Of a DNA stretch of 64,000 nucleotides, positions 35,435 through 45,350 are shown piece by piece. The notes under the pieces are model-generated. The model was not told the DNA's origin and did not search any database. It saw only the letters and a list, made by a program, of their open reading frames with translations. The DNA lies in assembly GCF_001613385.1 (NCBI RefSeq), contig NZ_BDCG01000002.1, positions 124,001 through 188,000 of the forward strand. The letters run 5' to 3'. The stretch's first letter is position 1, and the number at the start of each line of letters is the position of its first letter. A program made the translations under genes and the position numbers. The DNA is from Nocardia flavorosea NBRC 108225 (lineage in GTDB: Bacteria; Actinomycetota; Actinomycetes; Mycobacteriales; Mycobacteriaceae).

Positions 35435-36486
35435 CGGCCTGTTTCCTCACTCGCCACGGTGCGCTCACACGGTACGACCTCCATGATCGCCATGGAACTG
35501 TAGGAAGCCGTCGTCTGCACGCGGACGAGCGCGAGCTCCGCCGCCTCGAACAATTGCTCGAACTCCTCGCGGGTGCGTTCCCGGCCGGTGAGGGCCGCGA
35601 GCATCATGAGGTCCAGCGACCACACATAGTGCGGCGTATTCGGTGGCGGGGCGATACTTTCCGCGACCAGCAGCCGGCTTCCGGGCAGCATCACCTCGCG
35701 GCATCGGCGCAGAATGCGGATACATTCGTCGTCGTTCCAGTCGTGCAGGATGTGTTTGAGAACGTAGAGGTCGCCGTCGGCGGGGACGGATTCGAAGAAA
35801 TCCCCCGCTTCGACGGTCCAGCGACCGGCCAGTTCCGGTATATCCAGCAGATGGGTACCGAGTACGGGCGCACGGTCGTACAGCAGGCCGGTGGCCTGGG
35901 GATTACGGGACAGCAGCAGCGACAGCAGGCCGCCGCGGCCACCACCGACATCGACGATACGGCGGTAGCCCGATACGTCGAACGTGTCGGCGATCGCGGC
36001 GTCCTGCGGCGCGGAGTAACTCACCATTCCCGCGTCGAAGATCGCCGCGGCATCCGGATGCGCGGCCAGATGCTCCCACAGCGGGACTCCGAAGATCTCG
36101 TCGAGGGTGGAGCTGCCGCGCCGGAGACTCGCACCGAAATTGCCGGCCGCCTGCCAGAACATCGGCTCGGTGAGAAAGACCACCGCGTCGCGCAACGATT
36201 GGGGCGCCCCGGTACGCAGTCGTTCGGCGGCCGCGGTGAGATGGAACCGCCCGCTACCGTCCTCGTAGAACGTCCCGGACCCGGCCAGGAATCGCAGGGT
36301 CCGCTGCAACCCGGTGGCGTCCACACCGGTTAGTTCCGCGAGATCCGCGGCGGTCCGGGGCTGCTGGGCGATATGGTCGGCGATATCGAGCCGCACTACG
36401 GCCCCGATCGCGGCGCTTGCCAGGAACCCCATGGTCAGGGAGAGAACCGTACGGTCGGGGGCGGGGTCGTGGGATCCGAGATCCAT
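35431..36486 (-). CDS. SAM-dependent O-methyltransferase
   Basis: A 351-residue methyltransferase of the plant-COMT/DnrK type. The N-terminal winged-helix dimerisation domain (VVRLDIADHIAQQPRTAADLAELTG) is followed by the SAM loop RIVDVGGGRGGLLSLLL, the acidic ribose region, and the catalytic His in LKHILHDWNDDEC. ATG 36486 follows AAAGGA. First gene of a two-gene operon with the aromatic hydroxylase, which fits hydroxylation and methylation of a phenolic product. Upstream is an AT-rich region that should contain the promoter. Confidence 0.92.
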   Translation of the reverse strand: MDLGSHDPAPDRTVLSLTMGFLASAAIGAVVRLDIADHIAQQPRTAADLAELTGVDATGLQRTLRFLAGSGTFYEDGSGRFHLTAAAERLRTGAPQSLRDAVVFLTEPMFWQAAGNFGASLRRGSSTLDEIFGVPLWEHLAAHPDAAAIFDAGMVSYSAPQDAAIADTFDVSGYRRIVDVGGGRGGLLSLLLSRNPQATGLLYDRAPVLGTHLLDIPELAGRWTVEAGDFFESVPADGDLYVLKHILHDWNDDECIRILRRCREVMLPGSRLLVAESIAPPPNTPHYVWSLDLMMLAALTGRERTREEFEQLFEAAELALVRVQTTASYSSMAIMEVVPCERTVASEETGR

Positions 36487-37128
36487 GATGACTGTCCTTT
36501 GCGAAGATGTGCCGGAAGCGCTTGGATCGGCACCTCGGCCCGCACTGTCGCCGGTCGTACGAGCGGCAGGGCCGATGAACAGACGCTGGAAACCACCCCG
36601 CCCGCACGGTTGCCGTCCGATCGCCGGGCCGGCAACCGTGCCGCTCTGCGGAGCAGTACCGATACTTCCTCCTGACAACTGGTTTCGCATCCCGGAACCC
36701 ACAAACTTTGCACTTGCTTTGGATTACCTGGAGCGCATACCGCCCGGTTCGCCGTCCCCCGGACCTCCGGCAGAGCGCAATATCCGGCCGGGGCCGTCGA
36801 GTCATCAGCATTCGATAGGTGCGACCGAAATTCGTAATCGATTGCCCTTCAAATTATTCCGGCGAGTATCGACGTATTCCACTATCGGTCAATGTATTTC
36901 GCAACTTCCAAATCCATATTTTCTGCGGAAACCGACACCGAAAAGCGCTGCAGAAAATCAAAAAATCGTTAAGGATTTGGTTGGAAAATGCATAAAGCAG
37001 TCAGGTATGGATATTCTGTCACCGCGACCACCACCCGCCCGGAGCCGGGGGTTCTCCGGGAGGTGGTGGTCCCCGCAGTCGAGGCAGGCCCAGACCGACG
37101 GGGGCCGGGCCTTCCTCACATTCGCGGC
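36487..37128. promoter_or_regulatory. AT-rich intergenic island
   Basis: This 642-base gap holds no gene. About 36800-37015 is strikingly AT-rich compared with the rest of the window and has runs such as CAAAAAATCG and GGTTGGAAAATGCATAAAG. It also has a 9-base inverted repeat ATTTTCTGC (36918) / GCAGAAAAT (36950) with a 23-base spacer. It lies ahead of the methyltransferase operon and could be its control region or the scar of an insertion. Confidence 0.55.
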
Positions 37129-40100
37129 CTACATCGAGCGCCGGGGATCGTCCTCGCCGGCCGCCGACCGGGCACGGAGCCCGGCGGCCCGATGCCGCGC
37201 CCGTATCGATCGGGGCCCGAAAACCGCAGGTTCGGAGTCGGCGAGCTTCTGGTACAACGCGCTCGAACGGTCGGCCAAGACGATAGCGGCGCCGGGGTCG
37301 CGCTGAGCGAGCAGACCCGCGGTGACGCCGCAGGCCGCGGCCAGTTCGGGGGCGAATCGGGCGGGGGCCAGATCCACCACTTCCTCGGTGAGCCGCAAGG
37401 CACGCCGGGCATACTCGAGTGCCTCGTCGTCATGGCCGAGCCCCACCGAATGGAGACTGTGCCCTCGCAGGCAAACCGCCAGTTCCGGCCGGTACCGGCG
37501 CGGTTCCGCCGCCGCCAGCGTTTCCCAGATGGCCACCGCACGCGAACTGGATTCCAGTGCGTCCCGATGCTTATCGGCACTCGCGAGATGCCGGGCATGA
37601 TCCACCAGCGCACCCGCGAGAAATCTGGTGCGGTCGCTTTTTTCCGCGCAGATGCGCTCGTACAGGTCGACAGCGCGGTGCGATAAGCGCAAGATCTCAT
37701 CGTCGGCCGGGTCCAGTTCGTGTAACCAGCGGCCGCGGTGCCACAGCGCCCAGGCCAGATCCTCCGACGGCTCGCCGGTCTCCGCCGCCAGTTCTTCCCA
37801 GTGCGACACCGCCCGCACGCTGTGCTCGAGCGCCTCGGTGAGACGTCCGACCTCCGCCAGGCTGTCGGCCATCAGGTCGTGGCCATCGGCGATATGCCGG
37901 CGCCGGTCGCCGGTATCCACGGTCGCGAACTCCTGACCGAGCGACAGCGCTGCTCGGGCCACCGTAAGCGCTTCCTGCCGACGGCCGGCTTCACCGAGCG
38001 TCAATGTCTGGTCACGTAGGGCGCCGGCCAGCCTGCCCAGGTAGCGGGTACGGTCCGCCGCAACCAGACGCAACGCCCAGCGCACCGCCTCGGCCATGGC
38101 GGGCACCGCTTCGAGCCGGTGGCCGAACCGGCCCAGTTGATTCGCGTAACGGTGGTGCATATCCAGGAGGGCGGGCACCAGATCGTCCCGCCCGGCATTG
38201 ATGGCTTCCTCGTACAGTGCCGCGCTGTGTTCCCAGTGCCGAGCTGCCCGCTCCTGCTCGTCCAGCGAAATCCGCAACCGCGCGGCCCAGCCCTCACTGT
38301 GTGCCAGGGCAGGCAGTCCGGCCCCGGCAGCTTCGGCAGCGGCCTGCCGGCGAATCGCCAAGGCGCGATCGATTGCCGATGACGAACTGTCGTGTCGCCC
38401 TGCCGACTCGAACGCCCATGCTGTGTACTCCACCGAGAGCGCCCATTCGTCGCGGTAGTCCCCCGCGAACCTCGAGCTCAGCCTCTCGTAGACCGCTGCG
38501 GCCTGCTCGGAATACTCGGCGGCTTCCAGCCAGTCCCGGTGTTCACGGCAGAATTCGGCGTGCTGTCCGAGTGCGGCGGCCAGTTCCGGTAGTTGGTGCT
38601 CCGGATTATTGCCGGCGGCAGCACGCCACAGCCGGACTGCGGCTCGGGATCGTTCACCTCCCTCTTCCCATCGCCCTGCCTCTACGAGACGCGACGCCAG
38701 CCGCGCGGTGGCTCGGGCGAGGGCGGCGCCATCACGTCCTGGTTCACCGGCTGCCTCGGCTGCGGCGATCCGGACCGCGCGCTCCTGGGCCGCAACCGCG
38801 TCGGCGTGCCGGCCCGAACGGGCGAGAGAAGCCGAGTACCGGTACAGCACGTGCAGCAAATCCGGCACGAGATCCCGCCGGCCGCCGCCGGTCAGCTCGT
38901 CGAGCAGCTGCACCGCGCGTTCGGCGCAGACGACGGCCTCCGCGATCCGGTCGAGTCGGGCGAGCCGAATTTCCTGGTTGACCAGAACACCGCTCAGCAG
39001 CGCTCCGAAGAGGCTCGGGTTCCCGGTGACCAGCTCTTCCAGCAGCTCCACACCGCGGGCACCGGCGAGAACAGCATCCTCGTTCCGGCCGACCGCTCCC
39101 AGCTGGATTGCGTGATGGTCGAAGCACCGGGCCGCGGCCTCTGCGTACCACTCCCGGTTCTCCTTCAGCAGCACTTCGTAGCACCCGACAGCCTCGAACG
39201 ATACAGTTATCGCCTCGTCGAAAGCTCCGTCCGCGCGTAGGTTCTCCGCATGCCTGTTCAATGCGGCGGCCAATTCGCGTCGATACCGCCGGTGGTCGTC
39301 CGCCATGGCACGGCGGGCGAGATCGACACCGCGACGCGAGTATGCGAGCGCCTCCCGCAACGCACCGGTCTCGGACAAGCACATCGCGTGATTGCCGAGG
39401 GCAATGATCAGATCGTCCCGTCCGCCGACCGGATCTGCCGCGGTCATCCGCTCCCGCAGTTCGACAAGAAGTGTCGAGTAAGTGAGCGCCTCCGCCGGTC
39501 TGCCCTGGCGGTGCAGGGTTCGCACCATCCGATGCAGCGCCGAGGCCCGAGTGTCGTCGCGGGCCGGGCCCTCGGGTAGCTGCTCGCAGATTTCCAGCAC
39601 CCGGGTGGCCAGCGGCACGACCGGACCGCTGTCGGCCATATCCTCGTACACCGAAGCCAGCCGGTTCAGCGCATACGCGAGATCGGGCAGATAGGTGTCC
39701 GGCTGCTGCTCCGCCAGGCGCGTGTAGATCCGCTCCGCGCGCGTCGCGGCAACCAGCGCCTCTTCGAAACGGCGCAGCGCAGCGTCGGTGATCGAGCAGG
39801 TACACAACACATTCGCCAAGGATGCTTCGTTCTCGTCACCGGGGGCGTCTTCGTACAGAACCACGGCGCGCGTCAGCGGGCCGCGCGCCGCCCGGTGATC
39901 ACGCCGCCGGTTGTAGATGATCGCGCGATTGTGCAGGGCGTTGGCCAGCGAGACCTGGTAACGGCCGGGTTCGTCACGAGCCAGGTGGTCGAGTACTTCC
40001 ACCGCCTGCTGGGCACGTTGTTCGGCATCGTCCGTTCGCGACGATTGCATGTGCATCCGGGTGGCGCAGGTCAGTGCCCAGCTCAGATTCGGCCGGTATC

Positions 40101-41538
40101 GCTCGGCATCCAGTTCGGTCAGTTCACGAGCCGCGGCAACAGCCTGTTCCGCCGTATCCGAGGCGTCGGCGTGACGGCCCGCCCGGCGCAACCGCTGTGC
40201 CTGGGCACGGAGCTCGTCCACCGCGGCCGCCAGATGCGCCGTAGCATCGGAGTCGGCGAAACAGAGCCGCACGGCGACCAGTCCCGCGCCGAATTCCACT
40301 GCCGCGTCGGGATCACCCACCTTCTCGGCCATCGACACGATGGTCCGGTATCCGGTGGTGACGACAGCCATTTCGTTGTCGGCGCCCGCCGCCGCTCGCG
40401 CCTGTACCTCGACCGCGCGGTGCCAGGCTGCACGTGCTTCGGCCGGCCGGCCCGCGCGATGCAGGTAGTTACCGTGGTCGCGCAGTCGCCGGGCCGCGGT
40501 GAGCCCGCTCGACCGCCCACTGTCCACTTCCGCCGAAGTGGCTGCAACAAGCCGTGCTGACAGGGCGGCAGCCTCCGCCCACAGTTCCAGCCGAGCACTC
40601 ACTCCGAGTACCCGTGTGAGATCACTGTGGCGGGTCAGGTCACCGGTGGCCATTTCCCGCACGATCCCGATCCGATGCCGTTCCCACTTGTGTGCTGCGG
40701 CGGCTTCACCGAATCGTTCCAGCAGCGCGATATGGCTCTTCCACATGAAATTCAGGCGGCCTAGAACTGCCGGGCCCTCCTCCGCCATCAATTCCTCATA
40801 CCGGAGCACGCTGGCTTCGGAATGGCCGATCGCCTCCTCCGTGCCCTCCGTGCATGCCGTGTACTCGGCCGCGATCCGATGGGCCTCGGCCAGTTCTTTC
40901 CGCGGAAGGTCCCCCTCGTCTCCGGTCCGGGCCTCGAGAACGTCGATCTGCCGGAGTACCGCACGGGTCGTCCGGGCCAGCCGACCAGCATCATGCGCTG
41001 CGACCGTGGTCTGGGCGAGGACAACGATGAGTGTTGGCAACAACTCATCCAGTTGTGTGACTGCCCGATCGCGCTCCGCGGACCCCTCGCAGAGTTCGAT
41101 CGCCAGATCGAGCAGATCGGCCGCGAGACCGCACGCTCCCTCGGTTTCTGCGTCCTCGGCCCGGTCGTGCAGCGATTCGACCACACACCAGGGGCTCGAC
41201 TCGGAAAGCCACGCTGTCCGCGCGGCCGCCGTCAACGCGCGGTGCAGCGCCACGAATTCTTCGAAATCGAAGCTCACCCGCAGCGCGAGCGCCGCGGCCG
41301 CTCGCGACACCTCGGGATGGCCGGACCAGTGATCGAGAGCCGCGAGTACATCGTCTGCCGTACTGCGATCCGTCCGACGCGCGATCGACCACACGGCATC
41401 GGCAAGGAGCAGCGGCAATGCCTCAGCGAACTCGTGCGGGCAGGCGGGAACGAGCGAATTTCCGAATACTCTGCCGGAGTCAGCGAATTCGGTATCCACC
41501 ACACACCATCCTCGCAACCCACCGACCGCTTGTGGCAT
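37129..41538 (-). CDS. giant TPR-like helical-repeat protein
   Basis: About 1,469 residues, almost entirely helix-turn-helix repeats of tetratricopeptide type (for example AGRPAEARAAWHRAVEVQARAA, GRLTEALEHSVRAVSHWEELA, DKHRDALESSSRAVAIWETLA). At least twenty such units run from about residue 170 to the end. Many share the spacing of the TPR arrays attached to NB-ARC or CHAT proteins, but no nucleotide-binding, protease or DNA-binding domain is visible. The start is unsure: ATG 41538, GTG 41613 and GTG 41502 (with GAGG) are possible. It is probably a cytosolic protein-binding scaffold. It stands alone between the AT-rich island and the duplicated region. Confidence 0.8.
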   Translation of the reverse strand: MPQAVGGLRGWCVVDTEFADSGRVFGNSLVPACPHEFAEALPLLLADAVWSIARRTDRSTADDVLAALDHWSGHPEVSRAAAALALRVSFDFEEFVALHRALTAAARTAWLSESSPWCVVESLHDRAEDAETEGACGLAADLLDLAIELCEGSAERDRAVTQLDELLPTLIVVLAQTTVAAHDAGRLARTTRAVLRQIDVLEARTGDEGDLPRKELAEAHRIAAEYTACTEGTEEAIGHSEASVLRYEELMAEEGPAVLGRLNFMWKSHIALLERFGEAAAAHKWERHRIGIVREMATGDLTRHSDLTRVLGVSARLELWAEAAALSARLVAATSAEVDSGRSSGLTAARRLRDHGNYLHRAGRPAEARAAWHRAVEVQARAAAGADNEMAVVTTGYRTIVSMAEKVGDPDAAVEFGAGLVAVRLCFADSDATAHLAAAVDELRAQAQRLRRAGRHADASDTAEQAVAAARELTELDAERYRPNLSWALTCATRMHMQSSRTDDAEQRAQQAVEVLDHLARDEPGRYQVSLANALHNRAIIYNRRRDHRAARGPLTRAVVLYEDAPGDENEASLANVLCTCSITDAALRRFEEALVAATRAERIYTRLAEQQPDTYLPDLAYALNRLASVYEDMADSGPVVPLATRVLEICEQLPEGPARDDTRASALHRMVRTLHRQGRPAEALTYSTLLVELRERMTAADPVGGRDDLIIALGNHAMCLSETGALREALAYSRRGVDLARRAMADDHRRYRRELAAALNRHAENLRADGAFDEAITVSFEAVGCYEVLLKENREWYAEAAARCFDHHAIQLGAVGRNEDAVLAGARGVELLEELVTGNPSLFGALLSGVLVNQEIRLARLDRIAEAVVCAERAVQLLDELTGGGRRDLVPDLLHVLYRYSASLARSGRHADAVAAQERAVRIAAAEAAGEPGRDGAALARATARLASRLVEAGRWEEGGERSRAAVRLWRAAAGNNPEHQLPELAAALGQHAEFCREHRDWLEAAEYSEQAAAVYERLSSRFAGDYRDEWALSVEYTAWAFESAGRHDSSSSAIDRALAIRRQAAAEAAGAGLPALAHSEGWAARLRISLDEQERAARHWEHSAALYEEAINAGRDDLVPALLDMHHRYANQLGRFGHRLEAVPAMAEAVRWALRLVAADRTRYLGRLAGALRDQTLTLGEAGRRQEALTVARAALSLGQEFATVDTGDRRRHIADGHDLMADSLAEVGRLTEALEHSVRAVSHWEELAAETGEPSEDLAWALWHRGRWLHELDPADDEILRLSHRAVDLYERICAEKSDRTRFLAGALVDHARHLASADKHRDALESSSRAVAIWETLAAAEPRRYRPELAVCLRGHSLHSVGLGHDDEALEYARRALRLTEEVVDLAPARFAPELAAACGVTAGLLAQRDPGAAIVLADRSSALYQKLADSEPAVFGPRSIRARHRAAGLRARSAAGEDDPRRSM

Positions 41539-41893
41539 GTGAAGCCATCGGGAGTCGCCCCCTCCGCGTATTGGGTAGACCACGGAGTCTACGAGACCCG
41601 GGCCGGCGAACACTCACTGAACCGATATCCTTGATCGTCGCTTTGGAATCCACGCGAACAGATACGCAGGCCAGGCCGGCCGGAACCCACCGCCGTCCCC
41701 GGGCTCGGCCTGGTAATTGATCGTTTCTTGACTTCTCCCGGGACGACCAACTTGGAATAGTCACCGCCCATATCGGAGATCCACCGATACCCACCGATCA
41801 GTGAACCCGGCACCCCATGTCACTGCATCCAGAGGTGCCGGATCAGGGCTGGACGATTCTCGTACGCGAGACGCAGCGGGAGGTACAAGAGAT

Positions 41894-42892
41894 ATGCCCC
41901 AACCGACGAGCCGCCCCGGGTGGAACCCGGCCGAGATCCCCGACCTGGGTGGCCGCACGGCTGTGGTCACCGGCGCCAACAGCGGCATAGGCTTCGAGAC
42001 CGCACGTATCCTGGCCGAGCACGGGGCCCGGGTGGTACTGGCATGCCGGAACCTGGAGTCGGCCTCGAATGCGGCGGATCGAATCCGGGTGGTCTCGCCG
42101 GGCGCGGAGCTGGAATGCGTGCATCTGGACCTGATGTCACTGCAATCCGTGCGGATCGCAGCCGAGGTTCTGCGCAGCCGGAATCCGAGAATCGACCTGC
42201 TCGTCAACAACGCCGGCGCGGCGACACGGCGCTACATCCGGACGCCGGACGGATTCGAAGCCACTCTGGCCACCAACCATCTCGGCCCCTTCGCACTCAC
42301 CGGGTTGTTGCTGGACAGGCTCGCACCGGTCCCGGGCGCCCGGATCGTCACGGTCAGCAGCGTCACCCACCGACGGACCCGGCTGCCGTTCGAAGACCTG
42401 CACGCGGAGCGCCGACGTTATCGGTACATGGAGGCCTACGGCCAATCCAAACTGGCGAATTTGCTGTTCACCTTCGAACTGCAGCGGCGGCTGACCGGTC
42501 TCCATGCCGAGGCGATCGCTGTCGCCGCCCATCCCGGATCGGCGCGGTCGCAGTTTTCGAACAATATGGGACTGCTCACCCGGATACTCACTCGAATGCC
42601 GTGGTACCTCCTCGTATCTTGGAGTCAGCAACCGGCAGCACAGGGGGCCCTGTCCACCATCCGGGCCGCCGTCGGGGAGAACGTTCGCGGTGGCGAATTC
42701 TACGGCCCGACACGATTGTTCGGCTTCAAAGGCCGGCCCGAGTTGACCCGAGCTGCGGCCCACGCCTACGACGAGGCAGCACAAGCCCGGTTGTGGACGG
42801 AATCCGAGCGACTCACCGGGGTCGAATATCCGCACGCACTGGCGGTCGGCGAGATGGTCCGGGACGTAGGCCGGAATCCTGGCCGACCTTGA
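41894..42892 (+). CDS. SDR oxidoreductase (retinol-dehydrogenase-like)
   Basis: 332 residues with a complete classical SDR core: VTGANSGIGFETA (cofactor loop), LLVNNAGA, TVSSVTHR (Ser) and YGQSKLANLL (Tyr-xxx-Lys). The NADP(H) preference suggested by ACRNL after strand 2 and the long C-terminus resemble the retinol dehydrogenase/WW-oxidoreductase group. ATG 41894 follows GGGAGGT. It is followed by a DUF4254 gene on the same strand. A decayed copy of this gene exists at about 44850-45130, part of a tandem duplication. The substrate is unknown. Confidence 0.92.
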   Translation: MPQPTSRPGWNPAEIPDLGGRTAVVTGANSGIGFETARILAEHGARVVLACRNLESASNAADRIRVVSPGAELECVHLDLMSLQSVRIAAEVLRSRNPRIDLLVNNAGAATRRYIRTPDGFEATLATNHLGPFALTGLLLDRLAPVPGARIVTVSSVTHRRTRLPFEDLHAERRRYRYMEAYGQSKLANLLFTFELQRRLTGLHAEAIAVAAHPGSARSQFSNNMGLLTRILTRMPWYLLVSWSQQPAAQGALSTIRAAVGENVRGGEFYGPTRLFGFKGRPELTRAAAHAYDEAAQARLWTESERLTGVEYPHALAVGEMVRDVGRNPGRP

Positions 42893-42930
42893 CTTGACCG
42901 CTCACCTTACGCGCAGGTCAATTGTCGCGA

Positions 42931-42949
42931 ATCGTATGGAAAATGTCGG
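42931..42949. repeat. 19-base direct repeat, copy 1
   Basis: ATCGTATGGAAAATGTCGG, upstream of the first DUF4254 gene, is repeated exactly at 45207-45225 ahead of the second. This is part of the tandem duplication and is unusually well kept for non-coding DNA, so it may be a shared promoter element. Confidence 0.75.
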
Positions 42950-43073
42950 ATTCGACCGTACCCGGCCCGGGCAAGTGCTCTTACCATTCGAGTACCAGCC
43001 CATCGGAAATCTACCCGAAAGCCGAGCGGAACAGCTTATCGGAATGGTTCCCACCTACGTTCAGGGAAACCAC

Positions 43074-43685
43074 ATGCCTGTTGTGAAATCGCACTGCGAC
43101 CGGTTTTCTCCGGCCGAGCATTCGACCTTCCGGCAGCACCCTTCCCCGCCGACGGCCGTAGCTGGAGGCCACGACCACGCCGACCGGGTATCGATGCCGA
43201 ATCCCACCGCGCTCTTGTGCGCCATGGCCGGGCAGCATATCGAAGGGCCGCTCTGCAATCTCGCCTTCAAGCTGGTCGACATTCATCGGCGCCGGATTAT
43301 CCGCCCCGATTCCGACGCGAACCTACTGGCTCTCCGAATCCCCGTGCTGGTTCGCATCGATGCCCTCACGCGGCAGTTGCCGCCGCCCGGCCCCACCGCC
43401 CACCCGTACGAGCCGGGACTGGCCCGGTTGATCGACCGGCTGGCCTGGGCTGCCGCGGAGGCATTCGAACTGCTGATGTGTCACGACATCGGTGGCGAGC
43501 AGGTACACCGGGCATGGACACGGTTGGCCGAGCTGGAACTCGAGTACGCGGATCTGTATCGCGATATCCGCGCCGGCGTTCGCTACCTGCCGGCCGGGAC
43601 AGTACACGCAGAGATTTCGCGAGCGCTGATGTCGAAGATCAGCAGAGCCATCCCGCAGACAAGAGTCTCGGCCGGCACAGACTGA
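43074..43685 (+). CDS. DUF4254-type protein, copy 1
   Basis: A 203-residue helical protein, 60-65% identical by eye to the one at 45351. The core ALLCAMAGQHIEGPLCNLAFKLVDIHRRRIIRP and WTRLAELELEYADLYRDI matches what I know as DUF4254, an actinobacterial family of unknown function. The N-terminal 45 residues are less conserved. ATG 43074 is chosen for AGGGAA upstream and because both copies are alike from MPVV onwards. It is convergent with a remnant of the giant gene's 3' end, as copy 2 is with the intact giant gene. Confidence 0.75.
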   Translation: MPVVKSHCDRFSPAEHSTFRQHPSPPTAVAGGHDHADRVSMPNPTALLCAMAGQHIEGPLCNLAFKLVDIHRRRIIRPDSDANLLALRIPVLVRIDALTRQLPPPGPTAHPYEPGLARLIDRLAWAAAEAFELLMCHDIGGEQVHRAWTRLAELELEYADLYRDIRAGVRYLPAGTVHAEISRALMSKISRAIPQTRVSAGTD

Positions 43686-43762
43686 GCCGACAGTTACCGG
43701 ACTTCGACAACTGAGCCGGACGCTTCGCTCCACTGCATCGATCAGTACATATCGATTTGCTA

Positions 43763-44440
43763 TTACTTCGGACTGACGGACGGGATTTCGTCGCGGCCGG
43801 GGTCCAACCCCCAGATCAGGCGCTGCTGCTGCCCGGGCATCAGCAGCAGGATCGAGGACCCGCCTCTCATGTGCTCGTCGATCGGGATATCTTCGCCCAT
43901 TTCGCTCTGGGCGCATATCCTCGGCTGGGCGACAGCGCCATCTGTGAAGCGGCTTTCCGGCTGCTCGATCCCCGCCCGGCTGCTCGGTGCACGCGGGCAT
44001 CGCCGGTTCCAACATACCGACCGAACCCAGGTTGCGGGGTCCGCGCCGGGAGCGAGGTCGACATCGGTAACACTCTTGATGAACCGGCCGAGAATGAATC
44101 GCGGTTCGGGCAATGCGATACCGGAGGGTACCCATCGCACCCCGTTCGGGTTCGGCAACCGGATCGCCGGTAGTCGGGCATCGGGCCACAGGGGTCCGGG
44201 CCGATCGGCCGGCCTCCGATGGACCCGCTTATCGACAGCGCACCGTAGTTCTGCCCAGGCCGGGTGGTCCGCGCCGGGAACCGGGCCCCGGGGCTGGTGC
44301 CCGATCCCGAAATGCGGCACCCCGTCCCAGCCGAACTCCAGCAACAGGCAGATACACCTGGTCCGGCGGCAGACCGCAGACGCCGGCGGCGGCCGCGCCG
44401 GCCTGACGGCGAGCGCTGGCGAGCCGTCGTTGCGGTCCAT
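43763..44440 (-). pseudogene. collapsed copy of the giant gene's 3' end
   Basis: Three blocks match the giant gene at 46328-48590: LLLEFGWDGVPHFG ... DHPAWAELR; GVRWVPSGIALPEPRFILGR ... LAPGADP; and HGAVAQ-like sequence to LLLMPGQQQRLIWGLDPGRDEIPSVSP. The stretches between, about 1.6 kb in the intact gene, are missing, and a frameshifted piece lies in the middle, yet a 225-codon frame stays open. The catalytic-type Lys (PKPRF) is Glu here (PEPRF), and the DxD segment is deleted. It is probably dead, though a truncated product cannot be excluded. Confidence 0.82.
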
Positions 44441-44555
44441 CTCCCGGTCCCCCGAGTTCTAGTCCGGCAAGGCAGTGTACGACCGACGCCAGCAGGTTCT
44501 GAGCGGGGTCGTAGCCGGAAGGTCGGTGGTCACCGCCTGACCGAGTCCACGAGGG

Positions 44556-44840
44556 AAGTATTTGCACGACGACCGATGTCCAGCGTATCGACCCGAACAC
44601 CCCGTGCGCCGAGCAACTCGCCGCGGCGAGCCCGGACCTGCTCCCGTCGTTCATGCACACGATGATGAGCGCGGATGCCGACGCGAATTGCGGCGAACAC
44701 AGCCCGGAATGCCTCAACTCCCGCAACGGCTACCGCCACCGCGATTTCGATACCCGCGCCGGCACGATCGACGTAGCGATTCCGAAACTGCTGTCCGGAA
44801 GCTACTTTCCCGACTGGCTGCTCGAACGTCGTAACGCGCC
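44556..44840 (+). mobile_element. IS256-family transposase fragment
   Basis: The translation (SPDLLPSFMHTMMSADADAN, then RNGYRHRDFDTRAGTIDVAIPK and GSYFPDWLLERR) is the N-terminal part of a Mutator/IS256 transposase. It lacks the DDE catalytic domain. The homology ends abruptly at about 44840, where it runs into the decayed SDR gene. No start codon or inverted terminal repeat is evident on the left. It is a relic and marks a recombination junction in the duplicated block. Confidence 0.85.
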
Positions 44841-44849
44841 GAGCTGCCG

Positions 44850-45130
44850 GCCGTGTCCGGGACACCGGAAGGATTCGAGGCCACTTTCGCCACCAACCAC
44901 CTGGCCCCTTTGCACTCACCAGGTTCCTGCTGGACCGGATCGCGCCGGACCCCGGCGCCCGGACCGTCACGGTCAGCCGTGTCACCCATCGCCGAGCCCG
45001 GCTGTCGCCGACTTGCCTGCCGAACACCGGCGATACCGGTTCATGGAGGCGTACGGCAGGCACGGTCGTGGGTCGAGTCGGAACGATCGACCGGTGTCGA
45101 ATACGCGCGCATGATTTCCGGCGCCGAGAC
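44850..45130 (+). pseudogene. decayed second copy of the SDR gene
   Basis: GTPEGFEATFATNHLAPL matches TPDGFEATLATNHLGPF of the intact SDR. After frame changes, RYRFMEAYG and then, directly fused, WVESERSTGVEYARM correspond to RYRYMEAYG and WTESERLTGVEYPHA. About 300 bases between these two blocks and the whole N-terminal part are missing. It directly follows the IS256 fragment. Confidence 0.82.
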
Positions 45131-45206
45131 AGGGCCGACCGCGCACTCAGATCACAGCCGACCATGACTCGGCCGGCCCAAGCTATGCGGAGATCAGCTG
45201 TCGGAA

Positions 45207-45225
45207 ATCGTATGGAAAATGTCGG
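45207..45225. repeat. 19-base direct repeat, copy 2
   Basis: Exact copy of 42931-42949, ahead of the second DUF4254 gene. Confidence 0.75.
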
Positions 45226-45350
45226 GTGCGTCCATACCGGGCATGTCGAACGAGTCCTACTCTTCGGTGTACCAACCGAATTGGAATCGCAACGCATGGC
45301 GGTCGAAACCGCTTGCGGAATTGATCCCACCGACACCTCGGGACACCGCT

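Noticed and set aside
43763..44440. Intact 225-residue gene
   Set aside because: The frame is open, but it aligns to the giant gene only in three blocks with deletions and an internally shifted stretch, so a pseudogene fits better.
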